Of a stretch of 64,000 nt of DNA, positions 1-12,441 are shown one piece after another; position 1 is the first letter of the stretch; each line of letters starts with the position of its first letter. The stretch lies in the NCBI GenBank assembly GCA_029379385.1, contig CM055605.1:14419001-14483000 (forward strand). The letters are read 5' to 3'. This stretch comes from Quillaja saponaria. Lineage: Eukaryota; Streptophyta; Magnoliopsida; Fabales; Quillajaceae. The position numbers and the translations under genes are program-made. The notes under the pieces were generated by a model. That model was not told the origin of the DNA. It saw nothing but the letters and a program-made list of their open reading frames with translations, and made no database searches.

Positions 1-131
1 ATGTCAAGGCAGCCAGTAGCAGCTGCTCTTGGTCCAGCTGTGACCTTGCTTAGAGGAAGGCAACAACCCTTCCTTGCTTGGTTCCTTATCTTTACCCCTA
101 TCTTTCTAGTTAAACTTTGAGTCTCGCCTAA
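1..131 (+). mobile_element. left part of a long LTR (copy B), cut by copy A
   Basis: This stretch ends exactly where the minus-sense LTR at 132 begins, and long-LTR sequence in sense + resumes at 5335. I infer that it is the upstream part of the same LTR. The junction pentamers CCTAA (127-131) and CCTAG (5335-5339) look like one target duplication with one substitution. The text itself is too diverged to align by eye with other copies, so the assignment rests on the junction. Confidence 0.4.
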
Positions 132-387
132 TGTCACACCTCACACGGAGGCATGACTAGCCGGAGGAATGGGTAACTAAATCTCTGTAACCCTAACTTC
201 AAAAAAAAGAAACAAATATAACTCTTGACTAAACCAAAGAATAAAAGTAAAGTTAAAAAACACAAATTAACTACAAATGTTTATTTATGAAAATACATAA
301 TAATTTACAAAAAAATTTGGCATAGGTTCCCTTCAATGTGGAACATGCCCAAAATACAAATAATTACACTCGATTATATCCAATTGT

Positions 388-1973
388 TGTCAGAATTACT
401 ATGCAAGTGCATGTATCATTGAAACAAGTAATAAAGAGTAAGTGAGATCGTTCCCACGAGGAATTAAGTCTATCAAGTCAAGTACTAAAATTTATCAATT
501 CTAAAATTATCTAGCAATTGAATAATTGAGATTTATGATTAACCTGAAGCAAACAAATAAAATAACCAGACTTAAGATTATGTACAGAAGGCATAGGAAT
601 ATGATTTTGCTCACATTTCATTTGAATTACCTTTATTCGATTATGCTCAGTTCTAATATTATGTTATTAACGTAGGGTTTCAAGATAATTATAAGAATCT
701 TTCAATTGATTATAATTCATATCTTATTTAATCAATTCACTGTATGCCAATGAGAACTGAATTAAATAAGATTCATTAAAAATAACCCTAATTGGATACA
801 CATGGTATATAGGCATGTGTCAATTCTATATGCGAATTAAATTCAATCAATAAAGTGAAAGATTTCAAACATGTACTATATCACTCAAGGCTCACCTAGA
901 TTTCCTTTGTCAAGGTTCCTCTAGATTACCAGATCTATCTAATTGGTGATCAAGCAATTAGAAGCAATAAATATAGAATGATATAAATAACATAAATACC
1001 AAAGCCTAAGCAATCCGTAAATAAAACTAAATCAAACTACATGTGAGTTCCATCATAAACCTAAAAAAAAGGATTAGTTCATGCTATTAGATGTAAACAT
1101 GATTAGAACTAAGCAAATCATAATGAACATACAAAGAAACTAAAAAGAAATAAAGGAATAAGGAAAAACTATGAAGATGGTGGTCTTCAAGTTCCCTTGA
1201 AATCCCTTGCTCCTCTACCTCCAATGCACACTTAATCTCTTCTCTATCATGAACTCCAGACTATATCTAAACCTCAGCCCTCCTATTTTATTTATAGCCT
1301 TTTTCTTTATATTTTGGATAAACCAGAAGTCTTCAAACTCCTCAAAATCCTTACAAGCGCCAAAATATATATGGTGCTATGGCCTCACAAGATTTGTATA
1401 ATCACAGTAGGACTTGTCCTTTTTCACACCGCAGGCCTCACATTCATAGGTGTTGCAGCACCATTGCATTGTTTGGTTTACAAAAGTTGTCCTCTCTTTG
1501 ACACTACCGTTTCTTCCTCATTGTGCTGCGGCTTTAAGCTTCATGCACTACGACTTCAAGCTCCCTGCCTTATGAATTTTTCTCCTTTTGTATTAGTGTC
1601 GCGACTTCATAATGGTGGCACTGCCCCGGCTTCATAATGGTAGCACTGCAGCATTGTTATCTCTGCCTTTTCCCTTAATTCTCCCTTTTTACAGTGCCGC
1701 GACTTCATTTTATGCACCGCTGTGGCACCAGTTGATCATCTTGCTTTCTTTGATTCACACTAGGACATTGCAAAAACATCTAAAACAAATTAAATATCAA
1801 AATTCATAAAACTACTCCCAATTAAGATAAAAACTCTACAAAATCCCTAAAAACAACCCAAAATAACTCTAACACCATATTTAACTAGTATTCTAACTTA
1901 AAATATTAGGATTAGGATCAAATATGAATTAAATTTTTAGTAAGATAACTTTATTACTCTAGAGTTATCAACA
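388..1973. mobile_element. LTR-like insertion inside copy A
   Basis: The block pattern of copy A breaks at about 388 and resumes at 1974, as seen by comparison with the copies starting at 12442 and 36444, where the two sides are contiguous. The inserted 1.59 kb begins TGTCAGAATTACTATG and ends GAGTTATCAACA, so it has TG...CA termini, and it carries the run GAGATCGTTCCCACGAGG seen near the ends of some plant LTRs. I see no coding sequence and no convincing 5-bp duplication (ATTGT versus ACCAG). The best reading is a solo LTR of a different family; the orientation is not settled. Confidence 0.55.
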
Positions 1974-2135
1974 ACCAGACCACGATGACAATAATATATA
2001 TAAGGGAGCTCCGCTCCAGTCATATCATAAATAATAACAACTAGACTATCACATAAGACAAAATACGACAATGTAGAACACTATTGTGACCTCAAATTTT
2101 CATTCTTTGATTTCAAGCAAGTGATTTTGAATATA

Positions 2136-2201
2136 CTTAGGGGTTCATTGTCTCCTTCCCCTTCCCCAATAAAAAAATTAAAAAAATAAAATAAAATAAA
2201 A
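2136..2201 (+). mobile_element. 5'-truncated SINE tail with 17-bp target duplication
   Basis: A 66-bp insert (CTTAGGGGTTCATTGTCTCC, then pyrimidine-rich text and an A-rich tail) is flanked by a perfect 17-bp direct repeat, AAGTGATTTTGAATATA, at 2119-2135 and 2202-2218. The insert matches the 3' end of the SINE-like element at 30030-30148 (CTTGGGGGTTCATTCCTCC plus poly-A). The homologous LTR near 12835 reads straight through without the insert, so it serves as an empty site. The structure is that of target-primed reverse transcription by a truncated SINE. Confidence 0.8.
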
Positions 2202-5200
2202 AAGTGATTTTGAATATAACTTGCCACCAAACATTCAGCAAGTCTAGTATTGGTCGTTGATGCTCATAGAGAACCTGTTACTAAAAAAATATCAATAGAA
2301 GAGTGGTGAGTCCCACGGACTCAGTGAGTGGAAAAATATACCCAAATGGTACCATCATCACTCAAACAAGTATTTAATACATAAGATAAATAATATCAAT
2401 ATGACAACTAAATGTTACACGTACTCAAATACGAAAAACATACAACTTAATAAATACAATTCAAGTAATACAGTATACAATCAAATCAAAATAATCAAAA
2501 CACTAAAAGCACACAATAGGACAATAAAGTAACTCAGCCCTGCACAACAAATATCTTCCCCCAGCAAGCAGTTTTGCACCTGTATAATGAATTTATTCTC
2601 TGTACACAATCTATCCCATCGGGACTGAGTACTTAATTATTTTAAAACACTTATCATAATAAAAATATCTTAAAATATCCTAGGTATACCTAGATTTTAT
2701 TTTAGAAGTAAAAATCATTTTGCAAGAAAAATACTTTTATTGGCCCTTATCAATCATAAACAATTTCACACATCAAATGTAACTTAAATTAAGTACTACA
2801 TATTCCAATATACTGCTAAACGTAAACCATTTTACTCAATTACATATAAACAATTTCACATATTAATCTAGTAACCAAAGAGTACGTGATCCACTCACCA
2901 TTTACCAATATTACTCGTCACTTTCTCTCCATGAAATTAGTTATCTTTCTTATTAAGAAACTTTGGATATATATTTGATTTCAACTTACATACTTAACCA
3001 ATTTCAATAAAACTAAGTTCAAACATTATCTCCATGAAATTAGTTATCTTTCTTATTAAGAAACTTCTCCTAAAATCAACCTTGAACTTACTCCAAACCT
3101 CATATGAACACAATAGGATACACAAAATATCTGATTGGCAAAACCAGATTCCAATGCTTATAAAATTCTCATACTTGGGAATTAAATTATGAAACTTTCC
3201 AATATAGTTTATCAAGATGTTAGAAAAAATTCTTCTTTAGTATTCCACTCCTAATTCATCCTTTAAGATCCTTTAAAACCAGTTTTCCCAAAATAGGTTC
3301 AATCAGAACCCGAAAATCACAACCATGAATTCCCCCACCTCTGAAATACACATAACATGAAATTAAAACTTGAAGAGCTCCAGATTTTTCCCTTAGTATG
3401 TTAGGGAAAATTCTTATTCAGAGGTCTTAAGCTAATTCAAACCCCAACCCCCGACAAAGTCCTTCGGATTGACTGAAGCTCACCTAAAATACTACATGAA
3501 CCTAGCTGCAGTTTAACAACTCTAACAATAAATATATTTCGAATCAAGTTACAAAATTTCCAGATCTCATCATAAGACTATAAGATACACTTTCCTTTAG
3601 AACTCCTAACCTAATTTAATCCTGAAAAACACCCAAAGTACCCGTTTTCTCTAACTTATAAAATCTGACCCTGTTTCCTTTTTATTAACCACTTAACCAC
3701 CATATCCATTCCTAGACTTTTATCCACAACTAACTCCAAATCCTATCATTAATCCTTAAACAAAACACAAGTAGTGATAATTCACTCAAAGAAAAACAAA
3801 ATTCCTATAAAAGCAAAGGTAAATTGAATTAACCCTAGACTTTCAATTCTCATTCAAATAATCCCTAACCACAAAAGTTTGAACATACCAAGTTTTACTC
3901 ATCCTAGTAAAACTAGTTTCATTTAGGCATTTTTACAAATATCTTGAGAGCATAATTATTTTTATCTCATGTGTATGTGTATTATATCTATACATACCCT
4001 AAAATAGTTAATACAATAACATTAATTCCCATGTTACTTATATTCCAACATTAAACTTGAGATTGGTTTATTTAATCAAAGTAATTAACACTTGAAATAC
4101 ATATACTTCCAATAACCATCCTACGTACATCAAATTTTCCTCTTACCAATCAACACTTAACTCGTACTTTTCTTGTTTTTTTTTTCAAGATCCTAATTCA
4201 ATTTCACTTAACCCTTTTAACTACAATATCAACCCATAAGAATTCCTCCAACATAAAGCAAATAAACCAAGAAAACTTGTAGGAGTAAGAATCAACCCAT
4301 GCCTCAAAACCGTACACCCAAGTTATTGCCGTATGTGTGGTGGAGCTATTGCTTCCACCTTTGGTTACCGGGCTGAAAGGATGGTTGCAAGGCAAGGAGG
4401 AGGAGGAGAAGAAGGCTACTGCACCTCAGCTGAATCAACCCGAAACAGGCCTGGTGGTGAAAGGGGGTTGTTGCCACCACGCAAGGTAATTGCACGCCAA
4501 AACAAATTAAGCAACTAACTTCACTACTACTAACGTTGCTTGAGTGCTCGGCCAATTGAAAGAAATGGGACAACCAAAGAAAGATGAAAACAAGAGGAAA
4601 AGAAGGAAACGAATGCCACTTATACATCAAAACATAACTAAGAAACAGGGGAAAGACTTCAGCCTATAAGTAGTTGTCTCAGCCAGCAATTGAATGAAAG
4701 GAAATATTAAGTAAAGGCTAGATGGTTTAACTGCAAGATTGGTTAAATTTCCAGAGATGGGTACCTAGATTTTCATGGCTTCAAGAGACGTTATGGTGGT
4801 TGGAAAAACACGGGAACAATAAGGTTGAGGTAGCAGTCTCAATGGGAAAAAAAATAAATTAAAGGAGTAAAGTAGGTGATGCAAGGATAAACAAGGAGAA
4901 AAGAAAAAAAATGAAATAAAAATTAAGTCAAGGTCAAAAAGTTAGAATTTGTGGTGCATATTTAACCTTAGATACACACATTTATATACACATGTTTAAT
5001 TGTATTATTTATTTATTTACTTTTCTTTTGTATTTTTAGTTATTTTTCACAACTTAAAGTTATACATTATATCAAAATTTTGATTTTTATGGTATTGGGC
5101 TATAATAAGTGATTAAAATTTATGGTTTGTATTTGTTCTTATTATACATATGTACATTCATAGATGTACTAAATATTTATTTATTCAAATTCACAGTATT

Positions 5201-5334
5201 TATTTGTTTAATTACTTTTATACTCATACTATTTACCATCATTCCTAAACATATACATCAATATTTATTTATTTTTATAACTAAGATTTACACATCATGC
5301 CCAAAACTCGACTTTACGATATCAAGTTATAACA

Positions 5335-7703
5335 CCTAGCAAGGTAGCAATGGTATGAATTCTTAACAAAGTAGCTTAGTTATGGCTTAGGTAGGGTGAC
5401 CGAGTACTTTTTTTAGGAGTTTCTTTAGTTGATTGATTTATATGTGTGAGATTCTTGATAGCTAATGAAGTAATTTAGGAATTAGGTGAGTTTGAATTGT
5501 AAGTTGTACACAAACAAAATTCATAAGAATGGTGGATATAGGATTAGGTAGATATGAATAAGAGTGTAAGACTAGAAATTTGAAAGTAGTTGGCATGAAG
5601 TTTTAGGGTGAGTTAGTGCTGAAATCTTGTAATTTAAGCCTTTGGTTATTGTGATTAATGAAACTAAATTCAAGGTTGATATGTGAAAAATGAGTAAGAG
5701 AAAGGTTAATGAAATTGTATTGATTTTTTTGGGATTTATATGCATACATATACATAGATATGAATAAGAATAAATCATGCTCTTAAATTGTTTGATAAAA
5801 TGCCTAAAAAAACTTAATTTTTATTCTTTTGGTTGTCTATGAGGTTTGGATAAAAGATTGTGAGTAGGGGTTGAATAATATAGTAGTTTTAAGAATGGCC
5901 AAGGGAGGAGTTGGTGTAAGAGGTTAACCTTGATAATTCAAACTTGTAGTAATTCTTGAATGATTAATTTAACCTTAAAGTTAATATTGGAATTTTAGGT
6001 AATGTCAATTCTAAGGATTTAGGTTAGTTTTATTAATAAGAAAACATATATACAAGAAATAAAATTGGTTGCTCTTAAGGTGTTTGTTGAAAAGCCTCCA
6101 AGAAATTAATTGTAATATAATGAATAGAACTTGGTAGATCAAATCTTGGGGATTAAGCATTATTTAAAATTTGAATAAAATTTTAGAAACAAGAGTAAAA
6201 GATTATTAGTTAATTGGTTAAGGAAAATGGGAAATCTTAAAACTTGGTTGGAATAATGTTGGAATTTCATGATCTGAGCCCTTAATGGATTTTAAAAGAT
6301 TAACTTAACTTGGATTTAATATTGCGATAGTGAGGAACATAGAAAGTATGAGTTATGATTAATTTCTTGGTATGTAAATATATAATATATACATACATGA
6401 TGTGGAACCAAGTTTCCTACAAGGTAATTGTTAAAATTCTTAAAAGGCCTTAGTTTTAAAGAAACACATAGAAGTTAAAATATATGAGTTTTAGTAACTA
6501 AAGCATTATAATTATGAAATTTATAAACTAATTAGTACTTGGATAATATGTTTTTCATTCTTCAAATGTATTGTTGATCCAACGATACACGTGGATTCAA
6601 GAAGGAAAGACAAGCATAATCTGATAACGTATTCATTGGTCACTAGAGTAATATGTGTATTTGAATAAATATGTTTATATAGACGTATATAAGAATGTGT
6701 AGTGTTTAATTTGAGTTATTTGAATTATGTTTGACATGTTACTTGGTTTGTGTTTGATAAGGGCGAATAAAATTGATTTTTATCTGAAATGATTTTTACA
6801 TATGAAATAGAATCTGAGTGTACCTAGGATATTTTGATTTGATATATGATTTAAAATATTTGAGTACTCAGCCCCGGAGATGGATATGTGAGGAACATAT
6901 ATTTGGTGTACAGGCACAAAAATTCCCCGGGGTAAGATATATGGTGTGCGGGTGTTGAGTTACTCTATTGGCCCTTTGTTTTCTTTGAGTGTTTTGATTG
7001 ATTTGTTTGTAAAGTATATTACATGACTTGTGTTTATTAATTTTACGTTTTCGATATTTACGTACAAGTGGAATTTTTAATTATTGTAGAATTCATGTTA
7101 TTCAGAAATTACTTGATCTATGTATTCTATTTGTGTATTGAGTTATGCTAGTACCCTTTGGGTAAGTTTTTAACTCATTGAGTTCATGTGATTCACTCCT
7201 TGCTTGTTGATGTTTTTCTTAGTAACAAGATTTCAGTATACCTCATTGACGAGTACATGACTTGCTAATACCATGCAACATATTTCTTCTAGATCACATA
7301 CTTGAAGCTAAATGATGAAAGTTTGTTGTCACATTAGGATTTTCGGTTTTGTGACTTGTTTTGTATAATAGTCAAATTATAATTATTTATGATATAAATG
7401 GAGTGGAGCTCCTTGTGTATACTATTACTGTTGTTAACTGGTTAAATGTAACCAGGTTATATATATTTGTAGTACTGGACGGACATGTTCCACTTTACAA
7501 GGAACCTTTGCCAAAATTTTTGTTAAATTGTCATATGTTTTAGTAAATAAGCATTTTCATTTAAATTGTGTTTTCTAATTTTTTTTTTTTAAATTTTTTT
7601 ATTTTGGTCAAGGGTCATATATATTTTCTTTGATTTGAAGTTAGGGTTATGAAGGGGTGATTATCCATTCCTTCGGCCAGTTAAGCATCTGTATGAGAAT
7701 TTG
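5335..7703 (+). mobile_element. right part of long LTR copy B (sense +)
   Basis: This is LTR sequence in the opposite sense to copy A. It aligns in order with the plus-sense copies at 35106, 29438 and 54055: GACCGAGTACTTTTTTTAGG near 5398, the CTCAGCCCCGGAGATGG block near 6867, the hairpin GGAGT-GGA-GCTCC at 7400-7412, GGACATGTTCCACTTTAC near 7482 and GTTAGGGTTATGAAGG near 7641. Its terminal GGGTGTGACA is degenerate, so the right edge (about 7703) is approximate. It is the host into which copy A inserted. Confidence 0.7.
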
Positions 7704-8336
7704 ATCTCCAATTATTGTTTTATAAATTTTGATTTCAAGTATAAATTTTTTGTTATCTTCAGTTACCAATTTTAATTTTATGTTTTTAATAAATTGAGGT
7801 ATATTTATCATATTTAAGAGTTAGTATTTTTTTGAGGTTATAGCTTGTAGTTTATTTATTTATTTTAGTTAGAATTAATAAATTTTTTAATTTAATGAAT
7901 GCAATAATCAAATATTTTATAATAATTTGATTCAATTTTAAATTCATTGTAAAGTTTTTTTAACCCAATTAGTTATTGTCTTAAATACTGAAATGATTAC
8001 TTAAATATTTCAATTATTGTCTCACTAGTGAAATTATTGTTTGTACAATCAAATGATTGTTTCAACAGTGAAAAAAAAATATTATTTGAATGTTTTAGTT
8101 ATATTTTTTTAAAGATCTCTCCAATTATTGTGATATGCAGAGTAGTTATAAATTATACGTTCATTTACGTTTTGTGTAGAACAAGTTTGTATTTGATAAA
8201 TTTCTTAATCAATGAGTATTCATTATAGTATTGGTGAACTTTTCACTTCAATAGGGGGTGTCAGTGGGCTCTTGAAGACAATTATTAATAGTCGTTGACT
8301 TGAACATTTTGTTATAAAGAGTACATATTGTAAATA
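7704..8336. other. AT-rich sequence, nothing recognised
   Basis: Very AT-rich with T runs and short TTATT repeats. The 66-residue frame here is low complexity and matches nothing I recognise. No RNA gene or mobile-element end is clear. Confidence 0.6.
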
Positions 8337-9498
8337 CTAGAATTTATTATTGAAAAACTTGCAATAATGAAAGAAATAGGTGTGTCGTTGTTCAGCAACA
8401 TAATGACAAAGACGATGGGAGACAATTATTAATGAAGTCGTCATCACCATCATTGTCTGATAGTCAAATAGGTCATCATTGCTCTCATAGTACACATCAA
8501 TTTCAATTTCCATCATGATTGGTGTTCTTAACTCATCATCGCGAGCTAGCATGATACTTATCCAGTCATTGGTTAATCTGGTTACTTTTGCACTTTAGTC
8601 TTTCAATAACCTCAGCTATTTCACCTTGTGTTAAATGAGGCAAAGTTGCCGAAATCACTTTTGGGATTGAAAACTTATGTAATCTACAATATGATTCCAT
8701 CTCACACCTTATCTCCCACCATCTAATGTATTTAGGTTCCCTTACCCAAACTTATGTACTCTAACTATTCGTAGAATAGAGAGGGACACATTCAAACTCT
8801 CTTTTCGATTCATACAATGTGACCTCATTCAGATCAATATACATGTCCATATGATAAAGCCATTGTCTCAGCATTAATGACTTAGGTCTGGATTTAGTTG
8901 AAGATCTGTGACCACCATGACAGCCATAATGTAAGCAGGGTTGTCTTGGCATTTTTTTCTTGTTAACGAGTGTGAGTTTTTTTGTAAGAAATGGTTGTTT
9001 GATGTTTTCAACTCTTATGATTTTCAAACCCTTTATATAAGTAAATATTTTTTGTTATTGTCATCATAATGTCACTTCAATATGTACTGAAATGATGAAA
9101 GATTACATGCAAGAGTGTAAAGTAATGTCAACATGTCTGTTAACACACAAAGCAATGTCAACAAGTTCATTTACTGTTGAAATACTTTATAAAGTCAAAA
9201 TGCAAGACGAAGTAGTCACTTCATGAAAAGATTACGTGCTTGACTATAAAGTAATGTTAGAATGTCTATTAATAAGCGTGATTGAGTATAAAGTTAAAGT
9301 AATGTCAGCATGCCTGTTAATACTCATGATCGTGTAGTTGCTTCATAAAAGATTAAGTGCGAGCGGGTTTTTAGCAATTACAACACGTCATTTAAAGTTT
9401 TAGCACCATTATTCAAACATTAATTTCATTATTAGTTGAAGTATTTAAGTAATAATTTCAATATTAAAGATAATAATTATTTGGTTACAAATTTCTTT
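8337..9498 (-). other. unassigned DNA with two small minus-strand frames
   Basis: Two minus-strand frames (8337-8552, 71 aa; 8761-9027, 88 aa) lie downstream of the mobile-domain pseudogene in its reading direction. The first starts MLARDDELRTPIMMEIEIDV, an acidic stretch followed by a hydrophobic helix-like stretch. That is loosely like the leader of some plant transposase-type proteins, but I cannot assign it. The second contains a basic stretch (STKSRPKSLMLRQW). They might be relics of a transposable element that carried the mobile-domain gene, or chance frames. The rest is AT-rich; GTAATGTCAACATGTCTGTTAA-like text recurs at about 9123, 9253 and 9299. Confidence 0.3.
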
Positions 9499-10272
9499 TT
9501 ACAATAAATGTCCTTCTGTACCATAAGGGCGTTGTCTCCTTCTCTTAGCCTAGTTCCTCCTAAGTGCTGCATTGCCTCAATCACCTGAGGTTTTCAGCTT
9601 TAGTGTTTCATCATCGCCGTTTAGTCTTTTGACCACCTACATCACCATACCCATACCTGGGTCATATGAGGTTAATATGCTGCCATACTAAAAGTAAGGC
9701 ACCTATGGTATGGACGAGTTAAATAACTCGGGTGATGGGTATGAAAACTCTGACATAAATAGGTGATAAACACTAAAAGTGCTGGCCGCATATAAAGGCT
9801 GACACATACATATTGGTGACGGAATTTACATAGATGACGGTCCAACATAGGCATCATCACGTCTATATGATATTGATGGTTTAAGGACCTCGGTCCTAGT
9901 GCACCTCTGACTATGTGATGATATAGATGCTATCAAATGATCAAACGGGTAGGAGATGGAGGTGCATGGTGAAGACCACATGGTGTTAGATATTTCCTAC
10001 TGATTCGTCCACACCACTATGTGTACTCTTGCATATGACCAGCATGACCATATGACGGCTCCCTAATCACAATAGTCTAGTCTCCTATAGCCCAACAGGG
10101 TGATAAGCATGTAATGCATGGTAGTCAATTGCCCCCATCCCCGAAGATCAATCTTATGTAACTTGTCATCGACCTCTAGGTTGACTGGTATCAGTTGTAG
10201 GTATCCATACTAATGTATAACCTTTTCCACCCTGTGGTACTCGACAATATTAAAACATATTAAGGATACATA
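9499..10272 (-). pseudogene. plant mobile domain (MAIN-like) pseudogene, C-terminal part
   Basis: Read on the minus strand from 10272, the frame begins YVSLICFNIVEYHRVEKVIH, continues through VNLEVDDKLHKIDLRGWGQL, and after several stops and frameshifts ends in a basic tail (AKRRRQRPYGT) with a stop at 9499-9501. These match the C-terminal part of plant mobile domain proteins (the PF10536 / MAIN-like family), where a (V/P)LICFxIVEWH segment, an HKIDLRG segment and an Arg-rich tail come in this order. The family is related to transposon-borne genes, and some host members act in silencing and meristem maintenance. The N-terminal part lies at 25565-26650. Joined, the two ends read in frame through ...REHHIWKHK / YVSLICF..., so E2 inserted into this codon run. 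It is dead: stops, frameshifts and a 15.3-kb insertion. Confidence 0.75.
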
Positions 10273-10328
10273 TGTAACATCGTGCATATAGAATGCTAGG
10301 TTGTGTGTACGAAAGGCTAGCCTTAGTA
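10273..10328 (+). mobile_element. E2 retrotransposon, start of 5' LTR
   Basis: TGTAACATCGTGCATATAG and the next lines match the start of the E2 3' LTR (22703 onward) through GAAAGGCTAGCCTTAGTATG. The match stops at 10329, where a long-LTR copy begins. This fixes the left edge of the 15.3-kb insertion in the mobile-domain pseudogene. The pentamer before it is ACATA; no copy of it is seen at the right junction (25564/25565), which seems to have lost a few bases including the LTR's terminal CA. Confidence 0.8.
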
Positions 10329-12441
10329 TGTCACACCCTTAATTAAAAGTATGACTAGCTGGAAGAATGGATAAACCAACCTCCGAAATCCTGACTTTAT
10401 CATAATTGTATGCATAAACTCTTGAGCATTTGTAGTTAAAACCAAGAAAAACTTAACTCAATTAAAGTAAAATCATAGACTCGATATTAAACATGAAATA
10501 TTTACTGAAACTTTCAGCAGAGGTTCTCTGCAGAGTGGAACATGCCCAATAGTACATGCATATATAACCTGGCTACATGCAACATATAAATAATAATAGC
10601 GACGTATGGAGAGGAGCTTAGCTCTAAACAACACATCAACAACCACAGTTAAACTAATATACACAACAATACATGATGCCTAAGTGACTGCAAGTGTCGT
10701 CCTTTAAGCTTCAAGTGTACGATCCTGAAATATACCTTACCACAACAGTGTCATCAAGTCACAAATCCTTACGTGGCGAACATTGCTTTCCCGATAGTAA
10801 AAGAAACAACAGAGGAAAATGTGAGTCACAAAGACTCAGTGAGTGAAAACATACCATAAGGGTACCAGCATCAAACAAAGCATAAATAACACATATCAAT
10901 TAGTTACTCTCATGTAACTACATTCATGTCTTGATGCAACAGTACAAGTAGGTACATATAATAATCATAAAATCACAATTCGCACAAGATAAACAAAGAA
11001 ACTAAAATATGTGGAATTCATGATTCAAACCAAACAATCAGAACACTCAAAGCATACAAATGGCCAACTAAGTAACTCAGCATCGCACAACAAATATCTC
11101 CTCTCACTTGGCATTTACGCACCCGCACAATAAATTATTCTCTATACACATCCCACTAGGACTGAGTACTCAATCCTTTTTGAATCACTTATCAAATCAG
11201 AATATCCTTGGTGCACCTGGATTTCAATCCTAGAAATAAAATCGTCTTGAAGAAAAAAAATTCACTTCGTTGACCCTTATCAAACACAAACAATTTCAAA
11301 TAACAAGCTTAATTCAAATATTCAATTTCACATAATGATCATGCAACCAAAAAGCATGCAATCCTCAACACGATCTGAAGCTGAAAATCATAAATTCAAA
11401 TATTATTTACAATGATCATTACATGATTAATTCCATAACTCTTTAGTTTCACATATATTCACTTAAGATGCTATTTGATGACTAACTCTTTTAAAGTCTT
11501 TCGCTAAATATCTTAGAATTATATTTTGTTTCCTTAAGTGTATACACTTGTATATTTATATACACACTGAGAAATCTCATATAACTTATAATTCAACTTT
11601 ACCCATACTTTACCCATACTCCACTTATTAAATTCGACATTTGCCTAGCTAGTTTTCATGTTTCCTAATTAACTATTTAATAAATAAAATTCACATAACT
11701 CAACTTCTATATATACATCTATATTTCTATTTCCCTAAGCATTTTATAAAATACCTCATAAACATGATTTACTCTAATTCATGTATAGGTGTTCATGTAT
11801 ATACATACTTCACAGTACAATCAACAAGATGCTAGTGACTTGTATATTACTTAATTTCCATTGTTGAATTCAATTTAAATTAATTATACAAAGATAAATA
11901 AGGACTTAGATTATACATTTCCATTATAACCTTAATTAATTCCAAGCCTCCTATTTTCAATAACTAGTTACAACTATTGTATATATACATTATTTTAAAC
12001 CTTAGTTTAACATTAGCAACTCTCATATACAACTTTTAATAACACCCTAAGCACAAACTTAATTTAAAGGATTCCCAACTTGCTTATTCATTCAAGGCTC
12101 ACATCTTGGAGGAGTTTCATACATAATCCCCTTCCATGTTGTGTCTAACCTAGCCAAAACTCCTACAAATTAATCTTTTTAGCTGAATAAGAGGAAGGAA
12201 AACATGATGGAGTTGCTGCCTTAAAACAGGGGATAGAAACCTAGAATTGAAATTGGTGTTCTCCACTTCTTCTCATGGCTAAGCAAAGGTGACTTAGAGT
12301 TGCCAAAGTTACTCTTTTAGCAAAACTCTCCCATGACCACAAAGCTCCTTAATCAGCTTGAAGAAAGGTGATGCATAACCACCTAAAACAACCCACGCCC
12401 ACTATAATCCTTGCTGCCCATAGCACACTCACACACATGCA
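10329..12441 (-). mobile_element. long LTR copy C (sense -), 3' part replaced
   Basis: Starts TGTCACACCC at 10329 directly inside E2 LTR text and carries the family blocks: GGTTCTCTGCAGAGTGGAAC near 10511, hairpin GGAGC-TTA-GCTCT at 10613-10625, TGAGTCACAAAGACTCA near 10823 and the GCATCGCACAACAAATATC block near 11081. It breaks off at 12441, where copy D starts. Its other end (expected ...GGGTTATAACA) is not seen. Either D inserted into C and the remainder was deleted, or C and D are joined by recombination. Confidence 0.75.

Larger units (their letters stand above)
132..5334 (-). mobile_element. long LTR copy A, probable solo LTR (sense -)
   Basis: On the + strand it starts TGTCACACC at 132 and ends AAGTTATAACA at 5334, the paired ends of the window's dominant LTR family. 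It shares ordered blocks with the other copies: the AGGTTCCC...GGAACATGCCC block near 340, the GGAGC-TCC-GCTCC hairpin at 2005-2017, the TGAGTC...GACTCA block near 2308 and an ACTCAGCCCTGCACA block near 2530. Flanks CCTAA/CCTAG are a 4-of-5 target duplication. No PBS, PPT or coding sequence adjoins it. It is about 5.2 kb, inflated by a 1.6-kb insertion (388-1973) and a SINE tail (2136-2201). Small frames inside it, including overlapping ones on both strands near 4333-4630, are not genes. Confidence 0.8.

Noticed and set aside
4333..4630. Overlapping open frames on both strands as a small gene
   Set aside because: Lies in the far part of LTR copy A; other LTR copies have no conserved frame there and the residues are low complexity.
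132..7703. Facing TGTCACACC...GGTGTGACA ends read as terminal inverted repeats of a giant foldback or MULE-type DNA transposon
   Set aside because: Each arm has its own second end (GGGTTATAACA) and several have private 5-bp duplications, and one is joined to a PPT and integrase. They are separate LTRs in opposite orientations.
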